From: Paraplanobispora takensis
GTDB lineage: Bacteria; Actinomycetota; Actinomycetes; Streptosporangiales; Streptosporangiaceae
Assembly: GCF_016863195.1 (NCBI RefSeq)
Contig: NZ_BOOK01000068.1
Span: forward strand, 1 to 47,947
Reading direction: 5' to 3'
DNA: 47,947 nt
The notes below the pieces were generated by a model. The model searched no databases, had not been told where the DNA came from, and worked only from the letters and a program-made list of their open reading frames with translations. Positions 6,076 to 14,248 of this stretch are shown here, in pieces. Each line of letters begins with the position of its first letter. The stretch's first letter is position 1. The position numbers and the translations under genes were made by a program.

Positions 6076-7986
6076 TCAATCATCCTGCTGTTCCCCGGCC
6101 TCGAGAACAAGCTCCTCGCCCCACAACCGCCGCATCTCCGGGCAGTCGCGCAGCAACTCGCCGAGACGGCCCCGGCCGACGACCCGGCCGCGGTCGAGCA
6201 CGATGATCTGGTCGGCCCGTTCGAGCGCCGCCCGCCGGTGCGAGACCACCAGGAGCGTGCCGGGGCCGCTGCCGTCGCGGGCGGCGCCGGCGATCCGCTC
6301 CCACAGCAGCCGCTCGGTCCCGGCGTCCAGCGCGGAGGACAGGTCGTCGACCACGAGCAGGTCCGGCGCCCGCGCCAGCGCCCGCGCGGCGGTGGCACGC
6401 TGGATCTGACCGCCCGACAGCCGCACCCCGCGGGGTCCGACGACCGTGTCCAGCCCCTGCGCCATCTCGGCCAGGTCCCCGTCCAGGACCGCCAGCCTCA
6501 GCGCGGTGTCCAGATGCTCCTCGGACCGGCCGAGCAGCAGGTTCTCCCGCAGGGAGGCCGACAGCAGCCGGGGGACCTGCCCGGCGTAGGCGGCCCGGCC
6601 CGGGACCAGGAACGTCCCGGGGTCGTCGACGCGACGGCCGTTCCAGGTGATCGTCCCGGAGTCGAGCGGCACCAGGCCGAGCAGGGCGCGCACCAGGGTC
6701 GTCTTGCCCGACCCGACGGCGCCGGTGACCACGGTGAACGACCCCCGCGTGATCCGCAGACCGGCCCCGTGCAGGCCGCGGCCGCTCCCGCCGAACCGCA
6801 CGGTCAGCCCGCGCCCCTCGACGGCGTCGAGGGGGTCGTCGTGTTCCGGCGGCGGGGGCACGGCGGGCGGGGACCCGCCGCGGAACCAGACGGCGGTGTC
6901 CCGGGTCAGGTCGCGGGAGTCCTCGTGCGGGGCCATCAGCCGGCTGAGCCGCCCGGTGGCGACCACGGCCCGGGGCAGGCGGTGGAGCACCGCGCCGACG
7001 GTGCGCGGCAGCGCCGTCAGCCAGCTGACGTAGGCGGTGAACAACGCCAGGTCGCCCACCGTGAAGTCGCCGCGGCGCATCGCCGGAGCGGCGAGCAGCA
7101 GGATCAGGCCGATGCCGATCTCGACGGTCGCCCCGGTCGTGGTCTCCATCAGGCCGGTGGCCAGCCGGTCCTTGACGGCGGCCGTGCGCCGCCTGCGGTT
7201 GTGCTCGCGCAGGCGCTCCAGCACGGCCTCCTCGGCCCCGGCGGTCTTGATCGCCAGGATGCCGCCGAAGATCTCGCCGATGGAGGCCGTGACGGCCGCG
7301 CCGAGCGTCCTGGCGCGAAGGTGCAGCCGCCGGACCGCCTCGTTCGCCAGCCGGCTGACGAGGCCGACCGCGATCATCGGGACGACGAGCGCCACGGTGA
7401 TGACGGGGTCGATCGACCCCATGATCGCCAGAGCCGCGACGCCGAACAGCGTCGCACCGGCCAGGGAGACGCTCTCGTCGGTGAAGTCGACCAGGTCGCC
7501 CACGTCGTCGCGGAACCGCGAGAGGGACTCCCCGGAGGAGTGCGGCAACCGGGCCGCGGCGGGACCGCGCGCGGTGAGGAGCGAGCGCAGCACGTTGGCA
7601 CGCAGGACGGTCGCCGCGGCGTTCCACCAGTAGTCCCCGTACGACCAGGCGACGACGATCGTCAGGCCGCGGACCGCCTCCACGCCCACGAACGCCGCGC
7701 ACAGCCACAGCGACTGCTCCAGGTCGGCGGCGCGGTACCCGCCGATCTGGTCGAAGAGCCGTTGCAGCAGCAGCCCGCCGCCGATCGGGATGACGCCGGC
7801 CGGCATCCACAGCAGGGCGCCGACCAGATAGCGGCGCAGGTCGAATCCGGCCAGCCGGGCGGCGACCCGCAGTGCGCGCCTCACCCGGCCGCCCTCGCCC
7901 GGCCGGGCCTCGGCGAGCCTTCCCCGATCGTCCCTTCCGCGTCCCGTCGTCTCGCCCTCACCCGGACGGATCTCACCGGAGCTCAT
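6076..7986 (-). CDS. ABC exporter half-transporter with degenerate catalytic site (partner of 7983-9788)
   Basis: Fused exporter of 636 residues. A basic N-terminal tail of about 45 residues is followed by a six-helix membrane domain (about 50-345) and a nucleotide-binding domain (about 395-625). Walker A is GAVGSGKTT (422-430) and the signature is a perfect LSGGQ (523-527). Walker B reads LLVVDD: the catalytic glutamate is replaced by aspartate (D548). H583 is the switch histidine. Its start overlaps the upstream ABC gene by 4 nt (ATGA), so the two are translationally coupled. With its partner it forms a heterodimeric exporter with one active and one degenerate ATP site. Placement after a ribosomal-protection gene suggests drug export. 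Confidence 0.88.
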   Translation of the reverse strand: MSSGEIRPGEGETTGRGRDDRGRLAEARPGEGGRVRRALRVAARLAGFDLRRYLVGALLWMPAGVIPIGGGLLLQRLFDQIGGYRAADLEQSLWLCAAFVGVEAVRGLTIVVAWSYGDYWWNAAATVLRANVLRSLLTARGPAAARLPHSSGESLSRFRDDVGDLVDFTDESVSLAGATLFGVAALAIMGSIDPVITVALVVPMIAVGLVSRLANEAVRRLHLRARTLGAAVTASIGEIFGGILAIKTAGAEEAVLERLREHNRRRRTAAVKDRLATGLMETTTGATVEIGIGLILLLAAPAMRRGDFTVGDLALFTAYVSWLTALPRTVGAVLHRLPRAVVATGRLSRLMAPHEDSRDLTRDTAVWFRGGSPPAVPPPPEHDDPLDAVEGRGLTVRFGGSGRGLHGAGLRITRGSFTVVTGAVGSGKTTLVRALLGLVPLDSGTITWNGRRVDDPGTFLVPGRAAYAGQVPRLLSASLRENLLLGRSEEHLDTALRLAVLDGDLAEMAQGLDTVVGPRGVRLSGGQIQRATAARALARAPDLLVVDDLSSALDAGTERLLWERIAGAARDGSGPGTLLVVSHRRAALERADQIIVLDRGRVVGRGRLGELLRDCPEMRRLWGEELVLEAGEQQDD

Positions 7987-9788
7987 CGGGCCGCCCCCGC
8001 CAGGCGCAGCATGCGGGCGAAGCGGCTGTCGGGGTCGGCGGCGAGGTCCTCGCGGCGGCCGTACTCGAGGATCCGGCCGTCGCCGACGACGGCGATCTTG
8101 TCCACCCGGGACAGGGAGGACAGCCGGTGCGCGATGAGCACCGCGGTCCGGCCGGTGAGCAGCCGCTCGACGCTCCGCTCGATCCGGCGCTCGGTGGCCG
8201 GGTCGAGCCGGCTGGAGGGCTCGTCCAGCACGACGAGCCCGGGGTCGGCGAGGAAGGCCCGCGCGAGCGCCAGCAGTTGCGCCTCACCGGCGGAGACCCC
8301 GGCGGGGGCGTCGGCGGGGACACCGGTGGCAGGGGCGTCGGCGGGGACGGCGCCGCCCAGCACGGTGTCGAGCCCGCGGGGCAGAGCGGCCAGCCAGTCG
8401 CCGAGGCCGACCCCGGCCAGGACCTCGCGGAGCCGGTCGTCATCGGCCGAGGGGCGAAAAAGCGTCAGGTTGTCGCGGACGCTGGCGGCGAACAGCTGCA
8501 CGTCCTGGGTGACGACGCACATCCTCCGGCGGATCGAGGCGGGGTCGGCCTCGCGCAGATCCAGCCCGCCGACCCGGACGACGCCCTCGACGGGGTCGTA
8601 CAGGCGCAGCACCAGCCGGGCGAGGGTCGTCTTGCCGCTGCCGGTACGGCCCACCAGGCCGAGCCTCTCGCCGGGCGCCAGGCAGAGGGTGACATCCGAC
8701 AGGACCTTCTCCCCCTCGCGGGCATCCCGGTCGTAGGCGAAGCCCACACCGTCGAGCCGCAGGCCGAGCGGGCCGGTGGCGGGCAGCGGGCGGGGGTCGG
8801 CGGGCGCGGGCAGCGTACGCGGCTCGGCCAGCAGGGCGCCGATGCGCGAGATGCCGGCCAGCGCCGTCTGGTACCGCCTGAGCTGGTCGATCAGCCGCTC
8901 GAACGGGGCGCGCACCATCAGCGTGTACTGGAACAGCAGGACGGCGGTGCCGACCGTGACGATCCCGGACATCCGGCCCCAGGCGGCCAGGCCGAGCGCG
9001 ATGGCGGTCCCGGCCGCGAAGGCCACGCCCGTGCCCGCCAGCAGGCTGCTGCCGACCCGGTCGCTGCGGAACTCCGCCCGGTGCAGGGCGGCGGCGGACT
9101 GGTGGAATCGCCTGACGGAGTGCTCGCCCGCGCCGTTGGCGCGGATGTCCTCGACCGCGGTCAGCCGCTCCTCCAGGCCGCCGAACAGCGTCGCGCTCTC
9201 CCGGCGCGCGCGGGCGGCCGAGGGGACGGCGAGCCGCTGGGCGCGGGCCATGCCGTACCCGGCCAGCGCGCAGTAGGCCGTCAGCGCGCCGCCCAGGCGC
9301 GGGTCGACGGTGAACACGATGACGAGCACGCCGGCCAGCAACAGGACGCCGGCCACCACGTCCAGCAGGAACGCCACGGCGAACTCGGTGACGGCGACCA
9401 CGTCGCCGTCCACCCGCTCGATCATCTCGCCGGGCGTGTGGCGGCCGTGGAAGGCCATGTCGAGACCGAGGGCGTGCTCGGCGAGTCTCTCCCGCAGGCG
9501 GTCGGTGCCGTCCCAGGCCAGCCGGCCGGCCAGCCAGGCGGTGAGCGTCCGGGCGGCCTGCCCCGCGACGGCGACCGCGAGGTAGCCCAGGGCGATCAGC
9601 GTCAGCCGGCCGGTGCCGGCCCCGGCGGCGGCGTCGTCGACGAAACGGCGGGTGAACTGGGGCGCCGCCAGCGGCAGCGCCGTGGCGGCCGCGATCGCCA
9701 CGGCGAGGGCCGCCGCGGAGCGCCGCCCCGGAAGCAGGGCGCGCAGGACCCGGTACCGGGCCCGTCCGGCCCGGGTGGAGTCGGCCAT
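7983..9788 (-). CDS. ABC exporter half-transporter with degenerate signature (partner of 6076-7986)
   Basis: Membrane domain at about 20-320, nucleotide-binding domain at about 340-590. Walker A GRTGSGKTT (380-388), Walker B VVLDEPS with intact E523, switch H554. The signature is degenerate (VSAGEAQ, 498-504 instead of LSGGQ). It follows a low-complexity insertion containing two copies of VPADAPA (481-496). The pair is therefore complementary: the functional ATP site would use Walker A/B of this subunit and the LSGGQ of the other. ATG 9788 lies 3 nt after the stop of the ribosomal-protection gene, so it belongs to that operon. TetAB-type tetracycline exporters are heterodimers of this class; the substrate here is an inference. 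Confidence 0.88.
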   Translation of the reverse strand: MADSTRAGRARYRVLRALLPGRRSAAALAVAIAAATALPLAAPQFTRRFVDDAAAGAGTGRLTLIALGYLAVAVAGQAARTLTAWLAGRLAWDGTDRLRERLAEHALGLDMAFHGRHTPGEMIERVDGDVVAVTEFAVAFLLDVVAGVLLLAGVLVIVFTVDPRLGGALTAYCALAGYGMARAQRLAVPSAARARRESATLFGGLEERLTAVEDIRANGAGEHSVRRFHQSAAALHRAEFRSDRVGSSLLAGTGVAFAAGTAIALGLAAWGRMSGIVTVGTAVLLFQYTLMVRAPFERLIDQLRRYQTALAGISRIGALLAEPRTLPAPADPRPLPATGPLGLRLDGVGFAYDRDAREGEKVLSDVTLCLAPGERLGLVGRTGSGKTTLARLVLRLYDPVEGVVRVGGLDLREADPASIRRRMCVVTQDVQLFAASVRDNLTLFRPSADDDRLREVLAGVGLGDWLAALPRGLDTVLGGAVPADAPATGVPADAPAGVSAGEAQLLALARAFLADPGLVVLDEPSSRLDPATERRIERSVERLLTGRTAVLIAHRLSSLSRVDKIAVVGDGRILEYGRREDLAADPDSRFARMLRLAGAAR

Positions 9789-9791
9789 CGC

Positions 9792-11918
9792 TCAGGCCCT
9801 CCCGCTCAGGTGCAGCAGGTACTCCTTGCGGTTGAGCGGGTTGCGGTCCGTCCGCGGCCGGGACGGGGCCGCGCCGGAGACCGGCTCGTAGCGGTCGAAC
9901 GCGCACTCCAGCACGCCCTCGCCGCGGGTCAGCCCCGGCAGCCGCTGCTGCAGCTCGTGCACCCGGGCCGCCGGGATCCCGCCCTCCAGCAGGCAGGCGG
10001 GTCCGTCGGTCACCGTCGTGCGCGGTACGGCGCGCAGCCGCGCCAGCACGGGCAGGACCAGCCCGAGCGTGTCGGCCGGGATCTCCAGGTGGAAGCGGTG
10101 GACCGGCTCGCACACGACGGTGCCGGCGCGCTTGAGCGCGCTCATCAGGACCAGCGGCGTCAGCAGGCGGAAGTCCCTGGCGGTGCTCGTCGGGGAGGTG
10201 TAGCCGGAGTGCGTCACGGTGACCGTGCAGTCGACGACCCGCCATCCGCGCAGGCCCTGGCCCAGGGTCTCCAGTACGGTGTCCCGCATCGCCGCGCGGA
10301 AATCCTCGGTCGTCTTGTAGATGTGCAGCGGCACCGACTCGACCTTGACGTCCGTCAGGAACCGCACGCCGGTGCCGGGCGGGGCCGGTTCGATCCGCAG
10401 CCCGACCGTGGCCGGGAACGGGTTGCCCGCCCGGCCGAGGATCTCGACGGCCTCCCCGGCGCCGGCGGGCCGCTCGACGCAGATCGCCGTGGTCTCGCGG
10501 AAGCCGGCGTCGAGGCCGAAGTCGGCGGCCAGGGTCTCCTGGATGACCTCCTTCTGCACCTCGCCGTAGAGCGAGACGGAGGTCTCCCGCCGGATGTCGT
10601 CGTGCCGCAGGTTGATCAGCGGATCCTGCTCGGCGAGCCGGGCGAGCGCGGCGTGCAGCGCGGCGCCCTGCTCGGGGCGGCGGGGCACGACGACGGTCTC
10701 CAGGGTCGGCGGGGCGAAGTGGCGCCGCCGCCCGGCCGCCCGGGGAGCGCCGACCGTGTCGCCGATCCGGGCGCCGGTCAGGCCCCAGATCTTCGCGATC
10801 CGTCCCGCGGTGAGCGTGGCACGCGGTACGGCCGCGCCGCGCTCGAAGACGTGGATCGCGGTGACCTTGGCCTCGCCGTCCCCGGCGCCCCTCCCGGTCG
10901 CGCCGTTCTGTCCGTCCTTCCCGTCCTCGCCCTCCCCGTCCTCGCCGTCCCGGCCGAGTCGCAGCCGGTCGCGCACGTGGACGCTTCCGGAGAACAGGCG
11001 TACATAGGCGATCTTCTCGCCGGCGGTCCCGCGGTCGATCTTGAACACGGTGCCGGAGGCGGGGGCTCCGTCGTCCGCACCGGCGGCGGGCAGCAGGCGG
11101 ACGATCGCACGGGTCAGCTCCCGCACGCCCGCACCGGTGATCGCCGAGCCGAGGAACACCGGGTGCGCCACGGCCCGCCCGGTCTGCGCGGCCAGTTCCC
11201 CGAGCAACCGGTCGTACGGCAGCGGCGTGCCGTCGAGGCAGGCGGCCAGCACGGCCTGGTCGTGCTCGGCCAGGGTCTCGGCCAGCCGGGTGGCGAAGGC
11301 GTCGCCGGTCGGGTCGTACGGGGTGGGCGCGCCGCCGGTCCGGCCGGAGGCGGTGGGCGCGCCGTCGGCGGGGCCGTACGGGGCGGATCTGCGGTCGGTG
11401 GGGCCGTACGGGACGAAGGCGGCCTCGCGCGTGCCCGGACCGCGCACCGTGCCCATGGCGACGGCGGCCGGGGTCAGCTTCCGGTCGACGTCCCGCAGGA
11501 CCCGTACCGGGTCCGCCCCGGCGCGGTCGATCTTGTTGACGAAGATCAGCGTGGGGACGCGGAGTCTCTGCAGGGCGCGTGCCAGCAGGCGGGTCTGCGC
11601 CTGCACGCCCTCCACGGCGGAGACCACCAGGACGGCTCCGTCGAGCACGTCCAGCACCCGTTCCACCTCGGCGACGAAGTCGGGGTGGCCGGGGGTGTCG
11701 ATCAGGTTGACCGTGACGTCGCCGACGGCGAAGGACGCCACCGCGGACTTGATGGTGATGCCGCGCCGGCGCTCCAGCGCCAGCGTGTCGGTCTGGGTGG
11801 TGCCGTCATCGACGCTGCCGACCTCGTCGATGACCCCGGCGGCGTGCAGCAGCCGCTCGGTCAGGCTGGTCTTACCGGCGTCTACATGCGCCACGATCCC
11901 AAGGTTGAGCGTATGCAC
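9792..11918 (-). CDS. otrA: Otr(A)/Tet-type ribosomal protection GTPase
   Basis: EF-G-like translational GTPase of 708 residues, shorter and different from housekeeping EF-G. G1 is AHVDAGKTSLT, followed by RRRGITIKS, then DTPGHPDF (G3) and NKIDRAGAD (G4). Domains III-V follow, with HSGYTSPTSTARDFRLLTP and a tail NPLNRKEYLLHL as in actinomycete Otr(A). Such proteins bind the ribosome and dislodge tetracyclines. Two low-complexity insertions stand out: YGPxD-type repeats around residues 165-205, and an Asp/Gly-rich loop (residues about 315-345, DNA 10885-10965). The GTG start (11918) has an AGAGGA Shine-Dalgarno that lies inside a hairpin. Two ABC exporter genes follow directly. Duty with other drugs or a general ribosome-rescue role is possible. 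Confidence 0.85.
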   Translation of the reverse strand: MHTLNLGIVAHVDAGKTSLTERLLHAAGVIDEVGSVDDGTTQTDTLALERRRGITIKSAVASFAVGDVTVNLIDTPGHPDFVAEVERVLDVLDGAVLVVSAVEGVQAQTRLLARALQRLRVPTLIFVNKIDRAGADPVRVLRDVDRKLTPAAVAMGTVRGPGTREAAFVPYGPTDRRSAPYGPADGAPTASGRTGGAPTPYDPTGDAFATRLAETLAEHDQAVLAACLDGTPLPYDRLLGELAAQTGRAVAHPVFLGSAITGAGVRELTRAIVRLLPAAGADDGAPASGTVFKIDRGTAGEKIAYVRLFSGSVHVRDRLRLGRDGEDGEGEDGKDGQNGATGRGAGDGEAKVTAIHVFERGAAVPRATLTAGRIAKIWGLTGARIGDTVGAPRAAGRRRHFAPPTLETVVVPRRPEQGAALHAALARLAEQDPLINLRHDDIRRETSVSLYGEVQKEVIQETLAADFGLDAGFRETTAICVERPAGAGEAVEILGRAGNPFPATVGLRIEPAPPGTGVRFLTDVKVESVPLHIYKTTEDFRAAMRDTVLETLGQGLRGWRVVDCTVTVTHSGYTSPTSTARDFRLLTPLVLMSALKRAGTVVCEPVHRFHLEIPADTLGLVLPVLARLRAVPRTTVTDGPACLLEGGIPAARVHELQQRLPGLTRGEGVLECAFDRYEPVSGAAPSRPRTDRNPLNRKEYLLHLSGRA

Positions 11919-11982
11919 GAAGCGTCATGTCCTCTGGATGGATGAAGGTCTGTTCGCGGATGGACATGTACGCTCGCCGCAT
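11872..11982 (-). CDS. 36-codon leader ORF overlapping the start of the ribosomal-protection gene
   Basis: ATG 11982 follows the good Shine-Dalgarno AAGGGGAG at spacing about 5. The peptide starts MRRAYMSIREQTFIHPEDMT and ends at TAA 11874-11872, inside the GTPase coding region in another frame. Codons 4-7 form one arm of the hairpin that traps the GTPase ribosome-binding site, so translating or stalling on this ORF would open it. This is the arrangement of erm-type leader peptides. No homologue is known to me; the call rests on the ribosome-binding site and the RNA geometry. Confidence 0.5.
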   Translation of the reverse strand: MRRAYMSIREQTFIHPEDMTLRAYAQPWDRGACRRR

Positions 11983-12013
11983 TTCAGCTCCCCTTGCTCG
12001 ATCTTCCTCCATC
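11922..12013 (-). promoter_or_regulatory. Putative translational attenuator of the otrA-like operon
   Basis: On the transcript GCGTACATGTCC (11973-11962) pairs with GGACATGACGC (11932-11922). This makes an 11-bp stem with a single bulged A and a 29-nt loop. The 3' arm contains half of the GTPase Shine-Dalgarno (AGAGGA, 11935-11930) and ends 3 nt before its GTG. A second pairing, GATGGAGGAAG (12013-12003) with CTTCATCCATC (11947-11937), matches at 10 of 11 positions and is topologically incompatible with the first. It may be shortened if transcription starts near 12010. Two exclusive folds around a leader ORF point to ribosome-controlled access to the start site. Confidence 0.55.
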
Positions 12014-12016
12014 GCG

Positions 12017-12046
12017 AGTACAACAAGCCGGGACCCGGCGGGACAA
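12017..12046 (-). promoter_or_regulatory. Candidate promoter of the otrA-like operon
   Basis: On the minus strand TTGTCC (12046-12041), 18-nt spacer, TGTACT (12022-12017), with AT-rich GGATAAACC just upstream of the -35 box. An AT-rich block next to the -35 box is a feature of WhiB7-dependent resistance promoters, so WhiB7 control is worth testing. Predicted start near 12010. Confidence 0.4.
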
Positions 12047-12093
12047 CTGGTTTATCCGGAGCCGTCGCCGGCGCGGGGGCCCGGACGGCCGGC

Positions 12094-13452
12094 TCAGCCG
12101 ACGATGACCTGTTCCTCGGGCAGTTCGTAGCGGCGCACCCGGGTCCGCAGCGCCAGGGCGGAGAAAAGCGTGGCCGGGCCCACCCGGCCGGCGAACATCA
12201 GCAGGGCGACCAGGAGCTGCCCGGCCGGGGTGAGGGCGGCGGTGATGCCGGTGGACAGGCCCACCGTGGCGAAGGCCGAGATCGTCTCGAACAGCAGCTT
12301 GTCCAGGCTGTGCGGGGTGATGGCCAGCAGCACGTAGGTGGAGACGATGACCAGGGCCACCGACAGCAGGGCGATGGTCAGCGCCTGGCGCTGCACGGCG
12401 GCGGTCAGGCGGCGGTGACCGGCGTTGACGCGGGTCTCGCCGCGCAGCTCTGCCCACAGCACGTAGGCCAGCACGGCGAAGGTGGTGACCTTGATGCCGC
12501 CGGCGGTGCCGGCGCTGCCGCCGCCGATGAACATCAGCATGTCGGTGGCCAGCCAGCTGGTGGGCTCCATCGCCGCGACGTCCAGGCTGTTGAACCCGGC
12601 GGTGCGCGGCATCACCCCGGTGAAGAACCCCGCCAGCAGCTTGCCGGGCACGTCCATCGGCCCCAGCGTCCGGGGGTTGCCCCATTCGGTGATCGTGAAC
12701 ACCAGGAAACCGGCGAGCAGCAGTGCCGCGGTGACGACCACGGTGATACGGGTCAGCACCGACCAGCTGCGGGGGTGGCGCCAGGAACGGAACAGCTCGA
12801 ACACCACAGGGAAGCCCAGGCCGCCGATGACGACGCCGGCGGCGATGGGCAGGCAGATCCACGCGTCGGTGGCGAAGCGCACCAGGTTGTCGGGCCACAG
12901 GCCGAAGCCGGCGTTGTTGAAGGCCGAGACGGCGTGGAACAGGCCCAGGTAGGCGGCCCGGCCGAGCTGCTCGCCGTACCCGGTCGCGAAGCGGATCGTG
13001 AGCACGGTGGCGATGACCGCCTCGGTGGCGAGGCTGAACAGCACCACGTTGCGGATCACCCGGCGCAGGTCGGCCGGCTGCAGGGTCTTGGTCTCGGCCT
13101 GGGCCCACATGCGGGCCCGCAGTCCCAGCCGTCCGGAGATCATCACCGCGAACAGGGTGGCCAGCGTCATGATGCCCAGGCCGCCGGCCTGGATCAGCAG
13201 CATGATGGTCACCTCGCCGAAGGCCGACCAGTGACCACCGGTGTCGACCACCACCAGGCCGGTGACGCACACCGCCGACACCGCGGTGAACAGCGCGTCG
13301 ATCAGCCTCGTCGGCTCGCCGGACTCGCCGGCCAGGGGGCTGGCCAGCAGGGCGGTGCCGATGCCCGCCGCGACGGCGAACGCGGTGACGATGATCTGGG
13401 CGGGGTGATGGAAGCGGTCCAGCACGGACTGGGCGGTGGGGCGACGGATCAC
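12094..13452 (-). CDS. TrkH/KtrB-type potassium uptake channel subunit
   Basis: Integral membrane protein of 452 residues with four pore repeats. Selectivity-filter segments are VTGLVVVDTG, NNAGFGL, RTAGFNS and TVGLSTG, the four-P-loop pattern of TrkH/KtrB. It would move K+ together with a cytosolic nucleotide-binding TrkA/KtrA subunit; no such gene is visible in the window. The GTG start at 13452 (VIRRPTAQ) is preferred because the basic, proline-rich extension further upstream is not family-like and an AGGATAGGG lies just before this GTG. The stop at 12094 precedes the otrA-like promoter, so the two units look independent although codirectional. Confidence 0.85.
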   Translation of the reverse strand: MIRRPTAQSVLDRFHHPAQIIVTAFAVAAGIGTALLASPLAGESGEPTRLIDALFTAVSAVCVTGLVVVDTGGHWSAFGEVTIMLLIQAGGLGIMTLATLFAVMISGRLGLRARMWAQAETKTLQPADLRRVIRNVVLFSLATEAVIATVLTIRFATGYGEQLGRAAYLGLFHAVSAFNNAGFGLWPDNLVRFATDAWICLPIAAGVVIGGLGFPVVFELFRSWRHPRSWSVLTRITVVVTAALLLAGFLVFTITEWGNPRTLGPMDVPGKLLAGFFTGVMPRTAGFNSLDVAAMEPTSWLATDMLMFIGGGSAGTAGGIKVTTFAVLAYVLWAELRGETRVNAGHRRLTAAVQRQALTIALLSVALVIVSTYVLLAITPHSLDKLLFETISAFATVGLSTGITAALTPAGQLLVALLMFAGRVGPATLFSALALRTRVRRYELPEEQVIVG

Positions 13453-13624
13453 CCGCCCTATCCTGCCGGTGCGTCCGGGCCCCCGGCGCGGTGACTCCCC
13501 GGCCGGGGGTGCGAGGATCGGTGGTCGAGCACCGAGCACTACCAGAACCACCACCGACTGCTCCCAGAATCACCACCGGCCGGCCCGGGTCTCCGCGCCG
13601 GCCGGGCACGGAAAGGCATGTGAG

Positions 13625-14095
13625 ATGGCTCCGAAGATCGCGACCGCGCGCCGGGTCGAGCTGCCCGAACTGCTGGACTTCCTGCGCCCCCGGCACCACG
13701 GCCTGCTGTCGACCACGAGGGCCGACGGGCGGCCGCAGCTGTCCCCGGTCACCTGCGGGGTCGACGGGCAGGGGCGGATCGTGGTCTCCACCTATCCGGA
13801 GCGCGCCAAGACCCGCAACGCCCGGCGCGACGAGCGGGCCTCGATCTGCGTGCTGTCCGACGACTGGGACGGCCCCTGGGCGCAGGTGGACGGGCACGCC
13901 GAGGTGCTGGACATGCCCGAGGCCCTCGACGCGCTCGTGGACTACTACCGGTGCATCGCCGGTGAGCACCCCGACTGGGACGAGTACCGCGCCGCCATGC
14001 TGCGCCAGGGCAAGTCCCTGATCCGCATCCGCATCGACCGCTGGGGGCCCATCGCGACCGGCGGCTTCCCGGCCCGCCTGGTCCCCGGCGACTGA
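13625..14095 (+). CDS. PPOX-class (split-barrel) F420-dependent oxidoreductase
   Basis: Small flavin/deazaflavin split-barrel enzyme of 156 residues. FLRPRHHGLLSTTRADGRPQ with LSPVTCGVDGQGRIVVSTY forms the first strands. Next comes KTRNARRDERASICVLSDDW, where the conserved KxxNxR segment contacts cofactor phosphates, then the QVDGHAEVLD strand. Members of this actinobacterial family use F420 or FMN to reduce diverse substrates; the specific substrate is unknown. The start ATG 13625 has a GGAAAGG Shine-Dalgarno. Divergent from TrkH with about 170 bp between them. Confidence 0.82.
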   Translation: MAPKIATARRVELPELLDFLRPRHHGLLSTTRADGRPQLSPVTCGVDGQGRIVVSTYPERAKTRNARRDERASICVLSDDWDGPWAQVDGHAEVLDMPEALDALVDYYRCIAGEHPDWDEYRAAMLRQGKSLIRIRIDRWGPIATGGFPARLVPGD

Positions 14096-14248
14096 GACTC
14101 AGGCCGGATCCCGGCGACCCCGCCCTCCGGGGGCCGCGGGTGCCTGTGGTATCTGCTGGTATTCGCTGATATCCGCTGGTCGGACAGCGATCGCACGACG
14201 GCGTCCGCGGTGTCGCACCCGCCGGACGCGTGGAACGGACGGAGCACG

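Noticed and set aside
7872-11945. A plus-strand open frame of more than 1300 codons opposite the ABC/otrA operon
   Set aside because: The translation is dominated by G, R, Q, P, H, D and shows no domains; it mirrors GC-biased codon use of the genuine minus-strand genes, which have full motif sets.
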